The notes under the pieces are model-generated. The model saw nothing but the letters and a program-made list of their open reading frames with translations. It made no database searches and was not told the origin of the DNA. A stretch of DNA of 64,000 nt, from NCBI RefSeq assembly GCF_013359735.1, contig NZ_JABFMX010000005.1, forward strand, positions 124,001 to 188,000, written 5' to 3'. The stretch comes from Arthrobacter sp. C9C5 (GTDB lineage Bacteria; Actinomycetota; Actinomycetes; Actinomycetales; Micrococcaceae). Positions within the stretch are counted from its first letter, which is position 1; each line of letters begins with the position of its first letter. A program made the translations under genes and the position numbers. This document shows positions 1 to 7,500 of this stretch, piece by piece.

Positions 1-447
1 GCTGCGCTCCAACCGCAGGGCGACGGCGCGGACGCGCAGTTCGTCGGAGACGACGGCGCTGGCCTCATAGACGTCCTCGGACACCCGGCAGGCGCGGACC
101 GAGCGGACGGACGGATTCCGGTGCAGCCGGCCAGCCGTCGGCGAGGTGCCCGAAGCCACGCGGCGGGTCAGTGCGGCCCGGTGCTGCAGGGCCGCCAGGC
201 AGCGCTCGTCGAGCCGGCGTGCGAGCTGCTGCGCGGGCCGGGTACCGGCAAGGACTTCGATGGCGGCCTGCACAGTCGACCGGCAAATCGCACACACCTC
301 CCGGTCCTGGTCCACCAGCCGCAGGACCGGCGCCGTACCGCCTGGCAAAGGCGGGCGGGGAGCATGGAGCGGGACGGCGCGGGGACCCGGCGGCGCCACC
401 GGGAGGGGGACAGCGGTGCCTGCGCGGATACCGGTCATGGGGCTCAT
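1..447 (-). CDS. Rv3235 family protein (C-terminus cut by window edge)
   Basis: The minus-strand frame opens at an ATG (447-445) preceded by AGGAAG at good spacing and stays open for 149 codons to the left edge, so the C-terminus is missing. The first 40 residues are rich in proline and alanine. A CxxC pair (C52, C55) follows, then an Arg/Ala-rich helical part with VRACRVSEDVYEASAVV, an arrangement recalled from the small actinobacterial Rv3235 family, whose function is unknown. It lies 44 bp downstream of the LysM gene on the same strand, a common pairing in Micrococcaceae, so the two are probably co-transcribed. A second in-frame ATG lies three codons in (438-436). The family assignment is from memory of the pattern. 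Confidence 0.72.
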   Translation of the reverse strand, partial: MSPMTGIRAGTAVPLPVAPPGPRAVPLHAPRPPLPGGTAPVLRLVDQDREVCAICRSTVQAAIEVLAGTRPAQQLARRLDERCLAALQHRAALTRRVASGTSPTAGRLHRNPSVRSVRACRVSEDVYEASAVVSDELRVRAVALRLERS

Positions 448-491
448 GGGACTTCCTTTGCTGTCGTTGAGGGGTTGCGGGGTGGCTTGGT

Positions 492-1328
492 TCAGCGTGT
501 GGGAGGCATCCGAAGGACCTGACCGGGAAGTAGCAGCCCGGGGTCGCTGCCGATGAGATCGCGGTTGGCCTGGTAGAGCCGCGGCCATGCCAGGGCGATG
601 TCGACGTCGGACGCCAACGGTCCGAGGTCCGCCGCGCAGATGCTCCACAACGAGTCCCCGGCCCGGACGGTGACCGCCGCCGTGCGCGCCGGTTCCTGGG
701 CGCGCCGCGGGGAAGGCGCCAGGGACCGGGGATCCACCGGCGGCGGCGCCGGCATCCAGTGCGGATCCAGGCCGAGGCTCCGGGGCTTAGCGGAGGGGAC
801 AGGAGGCTCAGGCTCCGGGGCAGGAGAACGGGCCGGAGGGGGAGCCGCGGATCCGGACGCGAAAGCGGTCACCTCGGCCCCGCTGGGGATCCATGCGGCG
901 GAAACGGCGGGAGGGGCCGTTGTTGCCGGGCCGGCCGGGGCAGGGCTTGCGTGGGCCAGTGGGGCGGTGGCGAGTTGGAGTCCGAGGGCGGCCAGCGCCA
1001 GCCGGCGCATGAAGGCGGGACTGAACTTCCCCGCCGCTTCGGCGGAACGGCGGCTGCCACTGCGTTCGAGCAGCGCCGCCACGAAGGCGATCAGAAAGGA
1101 CAACGCCCACCAGGCGACGACGATCAGCCCGGCGGTGTTGGCGGCAACCCCGATCTGGTCCTCGAAGGAGGGGGATTGACGCCTCGCCGCCGATGAATGC
1201 AGGCGCTGGGCGAGCCGGGCACCCGAGCCGGCGAGGAAAGCCCCAAGCAGGAGAATGACGAATGCCATGGCCGCGTCTGCGCCCAGCCCGCGCCGGCGGC
1301 CCGCGCCGGAAAAATTCGTGGTGTCCAC
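492..1328 (-). CDS. LysM-domain membrane protein
   Basis: This 278-residue protein has two predicted membrane segments (about residues 17-38 and 61-86), a long Pro/Ala-rich linker, and a C-terminal LysM-like module at about 220-274 (VRAGDSLWSI, then YQANRDLIG and LLLPGQVLRMP). LysM modules bind N-acetylglucosamine chains in peptidoglycan. The protein is therefore probably membrane-anchored with the LysM module facing the wall. No catalytic domain is visible. The gene is read away from 1528 across a shared 199-bp region that carries the 10-bp-phased TTTG repeats, so both directions may answer to the same regulator. Confidence 0.85.
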   Translation of the reverse strand: MDTTNFSGAGRRRGLGADAAMAFVILLLGAFLAGSGARLAQRLHSSAARRQSPSFEDQIGVAANTAGLIVVAWWALSFLIAFVAALLERSGSRRSAEAAGKFSPAFMRRLALAALGLQLATAPLAHASPAPAGPATTAPPAVSAAWIPSGAEVTAFASGSAAPPPARSPAPEPEPPVPSAKPRSLGLDPHWMPAPPPVDPRSLAPSPRRAQEPARTAAVTVRAGDSLWSICAADLGPLASDVDIALAWPRLYQANRDLIGSDPGLLLPGQVLRMPPTR

Positions 1329-1402
1329 AAAGGCCTCCTCTGCGGGCCGACCCGCTGCCTTGCCCGTTTAGCCGGTCCGCTGAGTGCGTCCGCGAGCACA
1401 CT

Positions 1403-1466
1403 TTTGTTAGTGTTTGATGCAATTTGATGCATCTAAAGCGAGTTTGATCTCCGAAGACGCTGTTTG
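1403..1466. promoter_or_regulatory. Phased TTTG direct repeats, candidate BldC-like operator
   Basis: TTTG begins at 1403, 1413, 1423, 1443 and 1463, always in a 10-bp register. The two central copies extend to TTTGATGCA. The array lies between the divergent LysM gene and the gene at 1528. A second array (2353-2386) lies upstream of the small helix-turn-helix gene at 2110-2325. BldC-type MerR-like proteins are known to bind direct repeats as head-to-tail multimers, so this array is a plausible site for that protein. The link is inference. Confidence 0.5.
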
Positions 1467-1492
1467 TCTAGAGGGTGCGCAAAGAATGTGGA

Positions 1493-1521
1493 TTGACCGC
1501 CGTTGGGGGTGCGCCTACGCT
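1493..1521 (+). promoter_or_regulatory. Promoter of the 1528 gene (leaderless type)
   Basis: TTGACC (1493-1498) and TACGCT (1516-1521) are 17 bp apart and match the housekeeping sigma consensus. The start codon at 1528 lies only 7 bp past the -10 box, so the mRNA should begin at or next to the ATG. This decides the start, because the frame is open further upstream. Confidence 0.6.
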
Positions 1522-1527
1522 GGCGCC

Positions 1528-2100
1528 ATGCGTTGGGACGCCCTGTTTGCAGACCTGGAGGCACAACTGGCTGCCGGGGAGCGCCTGGACCTGGACGTCG
1601 AAGTTGGCGAGCGGGCGCGGGTGGATGCGGCCGCGGTCGAGCTGGCGGATCGGTTGCGGGGCTCGCTGGGCCTGCGGATCGGCGTCCACCTTGGCTCCGG
1701 AACTGTGTACGAGGGCACGCTCAGCCACGTGGGCAGCCAGTGGCTGGTGCTCGACGAGGAGCGGCACCAGGTCCTGATTCCCTACGCGTCGGCGGTGCGC
1801 TACGCCGGCCTCTCCCGGCTGGCGGTGGGCGCGGGCCCCGGGGCGCGGCAGCGGCTCGGCCTGGCCAGTGCCTTGCGGGGACTGGCACGGGACCGCGCCA
1901 ACCTGGCCGTGATGGTGTCCCGAGGGGCGGCGGGCGAGTCCGTCCTGCACGGCGTCATCGACAGGGTCGGCCGCGATTTCCTTGACCTCGCGCTCACCCC
2001 TGCGGGGGAGGAGCGGCGGCCTGCGAATGTCAGCGGCGTGGCCACGATTCCCTTTGGCGCCCTCGCCGGGATTCGGTCAGTCCGCGGCGCCGACGGCTAG
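1528..2100 (+). CDS. Conserved hypothetical protein
   Basis: The 190-residue protein begins MRWDALFADLE. The reading frame is open from 1414, but a well-spaced promoter ending at 1521 makes the ATG at 1528 the likely leaderless start. No signal peptide or membrane segment is visible. Residues about 45-95 (LRIGVHLGSGTVYEGTLSHV) and 125-175 (LHGVIDRVGRDFLDLALT) look like two copies of a small beta-rich unit, loosely like an SH3 or Sm barrel. I do not recognise a family and assign no function. It converges with the small DNA-binding protein gene, with 9 bp between their stop codons. Confidence 0.7.
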   Translation: MRWDALFADLEAQLAAGERLDLDVEVGERARVDAAAVELADRLRGSLGLRIGVHLGSGTVYEGTLSHVGSQWLVLDEERHQVLIPYASAVRYAGLSRLAVGAGPGARQRLGLASALRGLARDRANLAVMVSRGAAGESVLHGVIDRVGRDFLDLALTPAGEERRPANVSGVATIPFGALAGIRSVRGADG

Positions 2101-2109
2101 GCGCCCGGC

Positions 2110-2325
2110 TCAGTGGCCCTTGGCCTTGGCTTCCTCGATCATGCGGCTTGCCTCCGCGTAGCGCTCCTGGATGTACTGCTCGAGCATGGTTTCCTCGACC
2201 CGCCACTGGCCGCGTCCGCCCACCTGGATGGCCTTGAGCTGGCCGCTGCGAACCAGTGCGTAGGCAGCGGGGGAGTTGATCTGGAGCTGCTCGGCAACAT
2301 CTGCGAGGGTCAGGAATCGGGGCAT
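2110..2325 (-). CDS. Small helix-turn-helix protein, excisionase/BldC-like
   Basis: This 71-residue protein begins MPRFLTLADVAEQL. The helix-turn-helix and wing occupy about residues 4-50 (LADVAEQLQINSPAAYALVR, then the strand pair around GGRGQWRV), and a charged C-terminal helix follows (IQERYAEASRMIEE). This is the MerR-like excisionase fold shared with BldC, so DNA binding is expected. The start was placed at 2325 because the HTH begins there; an upstream in-frame ATG at 2370 would only add an atypical tail. The phased TTTG array upstream (2353-2386) suggests autoregulation. Targets are not known. Confidence 0.78.
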   Translation of the reverse strand: MPRFLTLADVAEQLQINSPAAYALVRSGQLKAIQVGGRGQWRVEETMLEQYIQERYAEASRMIEEAKAKGH

Positions 2326-2352
2326 GGCACCATTTTGCCACCGGTGGTCGGG

Positions 2353-2386
2353 TTTGGGGACGTTATCCACAATTTGATGCTGTTTG
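2353..2386. promoter_or_regulatory. Second phased TTTG array upstream of the HTH gene
   Basis: TTTG begins at 2353, 2373 and 2383, keeping a 10-bp register. The 10-mer AATTTGATGC at 2371-2380 is identical to the one at 1421-1430. The array lies 28-61 bp upstream of the HTH protein's start codon and between it and the divergent cpaB-like gene, so it could control either. Confidence 0.45.
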
Positions 2387-2478
2387 CTCAGGTCTCTTCC
2401 CGCAGGGCCGCCAATTCGTGAGAATAGGGGTGTCCGGCGCCCGTGGCCCGGGCTGCGACTACAGGGGGAGCAGGACGC

Positions 2479-3120
2479 ATGAGTGTGAGCACGGTAGCCG
2501 GCGGCGCCCGGTTAAAGCGGCCCTCGTGGAAGGACCCGCGGCTCCTCGTGGGCATCCTGCTGGTACTGGCCTCCGTAGTCGGCGTCGTGTCACTCGTGGC
2601 GGCGGCGGACCAGACCACTGAGGCCTACGCCGCCAGCGAGCCGATTGCCGTCGGAGAGAAGCTCTCCCCGGACAAGCTGCACCGGGTCAAGGTCCGGCTG
2701 GGCGACGTCGAGCCGCAGTACCTCACCCCGGAGTCCGGCATGGACGGCGGCCTGGTGGCCGTCCAGCGCATCGGCAAGGACCAGCTCCTGCCGCGCGAAA
2801 GCTTCGGCAGGCTGGACGCCCTGGACCGCAAGCCGGTCGCCATCACCATTGACGAGGCCTTGCCGCCGCAGGCGGTGGCGGGCTCCCGCGTGGATGTCTG
2901 GGTGGCGCTGCCGGATACCCGCAACGGTTTCAGCGAGCCGACGCTGCTGCTGCCGGGGGCCGAGATTGCCCAGCTCACCCCGGGGAGCACCGCCCTGGGG
3001 TCACAGCGGTCCACAGTGGTGATGGTCCTCGTGTCGGACGGGCAGATGCCCAAACTGCTGGGGGCGCAGGCCAACAAGGCAAAGATCTCCGTCGTTTGGA
3101 ATCCGGGAGGCGCGCCCTGA
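2479..3120 (+). CDS. CpaB/RcpC-like Flp pilus assembly protein (SAF domain)
   Basis: The 213-residue protein has a short basic N-terminus, one membrane helix (about residues 21-43) and an external SAF-like domain (about 50-115, starting SEPIAVGEKLSPDKL). A second beta-rich region follows, with PVAITIDEALPPQAVAGSRV, the typical RcpC pattern. CpaB proteins help assemble or anchor the Flp (Tad) pilus channel. The ATG at 2479 has a GGGGGAGC site ahead of it; an upstream GTG-type start would have none. Its stop codon overlaps the start of the CpaE-like gene, so the two are coupled. The remaining tad genes lie 46 kb away at 48.9-53.7 kb. Confidence 0.82.
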   Translation: MSVSTVAGGARLKRPSWKDPRLLVGILLVLASVVGVVSLVAAADQTTEAYAASEPIAVGEKLSPDKLHRVKVRLGDVEPQYLTPESGMDGGLVAVQRIGKDQLLPRESFGRLDALDRKPVAITIDEALPPQAVAGSRVDVWVALPDTRNGFSEPTLLLPGAEIAQLTPGSTALGSQRSTVVMVLVSDGQMPKLLGAQANKAKISVVWNPGGAP

Positions 3121-4472
3121 TGGGCATTCCGGTGGTGACGGTGGGCCGGACCCCGGACGACCTGGTCGGCGGGCTGGAGCGGCTCCATGGCCCGGTGTCC
3201 GTGGTCCGGCGCTGCAGCGAGCTCGCCGAACTGCTGGCCGCCTGCCAGACCGGCCTGGCACGGGCCGCCGTCGTCGCCGAGGGGAGCGGGGAGCTTACCG
3301 CCTCGCTGGTGGACCGCCTGTCCGCCGTGGGAGTCGCCGTGGTGGCGCTGACCGACAGCCCGGAGGAATCGGCCAGGCTTCGGGGGATCGGCGTGACCGC
3401 GGAGGCTTCCGGGGTGGAGGCGGCCGCGCTCGCCGCCCTGATCGCTGGCGCGGTGGCGGAGCTTGCCGGCGCGCGGCCCGGGCCGCCGGCCAGTGGCTTG
3501 GCCGACCCTTCCGCGGCGCTTCACCCGCAGGCGAGCCCGGACCGCACTCTGGACGGCGGGGCCGGGGCGGAGTGGGATGGCCCCGGCACCGGGGGAGCGG
3601 GAACCACAACGGGAACGGGGAGAATCATCGCCGTCTGGGGTCCCGCCGGATCGCCCGGTCGGACCCTGGTGGCCGCCAATATGGCCGGCGAACTGGCAGC
3701 GGAGGGCAAGTCCGTCCTGCTGGTCGACGCCGACAGCTATGGCGCCAGCGTCGTGGCGGTCTTGGGGCTGCTGGACGAAGCGGCCGGACTTGCGCAGGCC
3801 TGCCGGCTGGCGGACCAAGGCCTGCTCGACGGCGAAGCGTTGCGCCGGATTACCGTCCCGGTGTCCACCCGCGCCGGAACGTTCCGGGTCCTGACCGGCA
3901 TTACCCGGGCCGACCGCTGGACCGAACTTCGGGCGGCGGCGCTCGCGCTGGTCTACGAGCGGGCCCGGGAGATCGCCGAGGTCACAGTGATTGACGCCGG
4001 CTTCTGCCTGGAGGCCGACGAGGAGCTCAGCTTTGACTCGATTGCGCCGCGCCGGAACGCAGCGACCCTGCGAAGCCTCGAACTGGCCGACACCGTCTAT
4101 GCCATCGGCGCCGCCGACTCGGTCGGGGTGCCTCGGCTGGTGCGCGGACTGGCTGAGCTAAACGCCGCCGTCCCGCAGGCGCGTCCCCGCGTGGTCCTGA
4201 ACAAGGTGCGGGCCTCCGCCGTCGGCCGGTCCCCGGAACGCCAGCTCCGTGAGGCCTGGGCACGCTATGGCCCGACCGTACCGTTGGAAGCCTTCCTCCC
4301 GGCCGATCCGGCGGCCTGCGACGCAGCCCTACTGGCTGGCTCGCTGCTGCTCGAGAGCGTGCCGGATTCCGCCCTCCGCCGGGCCATCCGGGACGTGGTT
4401 TGTGCACCCGCCCAGCAAAAACGCATATCCTCTGTCCTTTCTTCCACAGCAAAGCCCCGGCTAAAAGACTAG
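3120..4472 (+). CDS. CpaE/TadZ-like ParA-type ATPase
   Basis: The 450-residue protein has a receiver-like N-terminal part (about 1-115), a Gly/Pro/Thr-rich linker, and a ParA/MinD-type domain from about 169. The P-loop reads WGPAGSPGRT (173-182), with arginine where the family has the catalytic-loop lysine. Walker B-like segments are VLLVDADSYG and VTVIDAGF. CpaE/TadZ proteins position the Tad pilus machine on the membrane. The start ATG overlaps the upstream stop codon. Arg-type loops of the form GSPGRT are common in actinobacterial CpaE-like proteins as I recall, so this is probably a natural subfamily that may not hydrolyse ATP normally. Confidence 0.8.
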   Translation: MGIPVVTVGRTPDDLVGGLERLHGPVSVVRRCSELAELLAACQTGLARAAVVAEGSGELTASLVDRLSAVGVAVVALTDSPEESARLRGIGVTAEASGVEAAALAALIAGAVAELAGARPGPPASGLADPSAALHPQASPDRTLDGGAGAEWDGPGTGGAGTTTGTGRIIAVWGPAGSPGRTLVAANMAGELAAEGKSVLLVDADSYGASVVAVLGLLDEAAGLAQACRLADQGLLDGEALRRITVPVSTRAGTFRVLTGITRADRWTELRAAALALVYERAREIAEVTVIDAGFCLEADEELSFDSIAPRRNAATLRSLELADTVYAIGAADSVGVPRLVRGLAELNAAVPQARPRVVLNKVRASAVGRSPERQLREAWARYGPTVPLEAFLPADPAACDAALLAGSLLLESVPDSALRRAIRDVVCAPAQQKRISSVLSSTAKPRLKD

Positions 4473-4530
4473 GCTCGCCATGAGGGCTGCAACGGTGCGG
4501 CCGTGAACTTTTTGATGGAGGCGTTTGTCG

Positions 4531-7500
4531 ATGTCGTCTGGGTCCAGCGTGGAGGATCAACCCGTTTCGATCGGTGCCAACGAAGGGTACTTCGGGGACT
4601 ACTACGAACATCTCGCCCAGGAGGATGCCCGCGCCTATGGCGACGACGTCCTGACTGCGCGGGCCCAGATGCATCTGCAGGTGGCGGCCACCAGGCAGCC
4701 CGGCGTGGCGAACATTTCGATCTCCGACGAGGCTGAGGCCAGCGTCGTCTACATCGTCACCGACGACATGCCGTTCCTGGTGGACTCAGTCAACACCGAG
4801 CTGGTCCGGCAGAAGTCCCCGATCCACCTCGTGATCCACCCGCTCTTCGTCGTCACCCGCAACCGCGAGACCGGCCGGCTGGTCAAGGTCGCGCGGGTGC
4901 CCTCGCACCTGGGCATCTCCAGCGGCGACACTGCGGCGATGCCCAACCTGTCCCACCTGATCGCCCAGGGGGACAACGCTTCGCACATGGAATCCTGGAT
5001 TGCCGTCGAAATCGAACGGGTCGACGACGCCAAACGGGAGCAGCTGATCGAGGGCCTCACCCGGGTGCTCGGCGACGTCCGTGCGGCGGTCGAGGACTGG
5101 CCGAAGATGCGCAACAAGGCGCACGAGATTTCCGATGACCTCGACAAGGTCGCCCATGCTGCGCAGATCGCCGAACTCCGCCAGGCCCAGGAACTGCTCC
5201 GGTGGCTGGACGATGGAAACTTCACCTTCCTCGGCTACCGCGAATACGACCTGAAGACCGAATCCGGCGAGGACGTGCTGGAGCTTCGGGAGGACAGCGG
5301 ACTCGGGCTGCTGCGCAACGGCGCGGACACCCGCCACCAGATCCAGCACCTGACCGAAACCGGCCGGAAGAAGGCGCGCGAGAAGAGGGCGCTGGTGATC
5401 ACCAAGGCCAACTCCCGCTCCACGGTGCACCGCTCGGCGTACCTCGACTACATCGGCGTGAAGAGCTTCGACGCCGCCGGCAACGTCAACGGCGAACGGC
5501 GCTTCATCGGCCTGTTCGCCACGACCGCCTACGCCGGGTCCGTCCGGGATATCCCGGTCGTCCGCGAAAAGGTCGACGCCGTGCTGCGGGATGCCGGTTT
5601 CCCGCCGGACTCCCACTCCGGCAAGGACCTGCTCGGCATCCTGGAGACCTATCCGCGCGATGAGCTCTTCCAGATCGAAATCCCGGACCTTGCCGCCATC
5701 ACCACCGGCATCCAGCGTCTGCAGGAGCGCCGCCGGACCCGGCTGTTCCTCCGGCCGGACATCTACGGCCGGTTCATGTCAGCCCTCGTCTACCTGCCCC
5801 GCGACCGGTACACCACCAACGTTCGGCTGCGCATCGAGAAGGAACTGCAGGAGACGTTCGACGCCGTGTCGATCGACTATGAGGCGCGGATGACCGAATC
5901 CGCCCTGGCCCGGTTGTTCTTCCGGATCCGGCTGCCCAAGGACGCGGACGTCAGCCACGTCAACAGCGACGAACTGGAGAAGCGCCTGGTCCGTGCCGCC
6001 CGCTCCTGGAGCGAAGGCATCACCGAGGTCCTGCGCGCCAGGGCCGGCGCCGACGGCGAGAACGGCGCCAAGGAACTCGCCGCCGTCTGGGCCGAGGCTT
6101 TCCCGGCCAGCTACCGCGTCGACTACGAAGTCGAGGACGCGCTCGAGGACATCGCCCGCTTCGAGAAGTACGGCGCCGCCGAGCGCACCGGCGAGCCCGG
6201 CGGGGAGCGGCCGGGCGTGCATGTGTACCTTCCCCACGGTGCCGGCGCCACCCTCGAGGAGGATGCCCGCGTCAAGCTGTACATGCTCGAGCCCAAGAGC
6301 CTGAGCCAGATCCTGCCGTACTTCCACAACCTCGGCCTTGAGGTCCTGGACGAACGCCCGTTTGAGATCGAAACGGCCGACCACCGCGACTTCTTCCTCT
6401 ACGACCTTGGCCTGAAGTACCCGGCCGGGGTGAACCCGGAGCGCACCGGGGCCTTGCTGGGTGAGTCGTTCGGCGCAGCCGTGTCCGGCGTGGTGGAATC
6501 GGACAGTTTCGACCGCCTGGTGCTGCGCGAAGGCATGCACTGGCGCCAGGTGATCGTGCTGCGCGCCTATGCCAAGTACATGCGGCAGATGGGCAACACC
6601 AACTCCTTCGAATTCATGGCTGACACGCTGTTGGCCAACCCGGACGTGGCCCGGGGCCTGAATGCGCTCTTCGCCGCGCGCTTCGACCCCGCGCTGCCCG
6701 ACGGCGAACGCCAACAGCGCCAGGACCAGGTCCGCGCCGGGCTGGACACGGCCATCGAGCAGGTGGCCACGCTCGACGCCGACCGGGTGCTGCGCACCTT
6801 CAAGAACCTGATCCAGGCCACGCTTCGGACCAACTTCTACCAGAACAAGACGCACGTCAGCTTCAAGCTGGACCCCTCCGGCATTGACGGCCTGCCGTTC
6901 CCGCGGCCGATGTTCGAGATCTGGGTCTACTCGCCCCGGGTCGAGGGCGTGCACCTGCGCTTCGGCAAGGTGGCCCGCGGCGGACTCCGCTGGTCGGACC
7001 GCCGGGAGGACTTCCGCACCGAAATCCTGGGCCTGGTGAAGGCACAGACCGTCAAGAACGCCGTGATCGTTCCCACCGGCGCGAAGGGCGGCTTCTACGC
7101 CAAGCAGCTTCCGGATCCCGCGGCGGACCGCAGCGCCTGGATGGCCGAGGGCATTGAAAGCTACAAGACCTTCATCCGCGGCCTGCTGGACCTGACCGAC
7201 AACCTGGTCACCACCCCGGAGGGCGAGAGGCTGGTGCCCCCGGCCGACGTCGTGCGGCACGACGGCGACGATTCCTACCTCGTCGTCGCGGCCGACAAGG
7301 GAACCGCCTCGTTCTCCGACATCGCCAACAGCCTCTCCGCCGAATACGGCTTCTGGCTCGGCGACGCTTTCGCTTCCGGCGGCTCCGTCGGCTACGACCA
7401 CAAGGCCATGGGCATCACCGCCCGCGGCGCCTGGGAATCGGTCAAGCGGCACTTCAGCGAGCTGGACCTGGACACGCAGGCAGAGCCGTTCACCGTCGTC

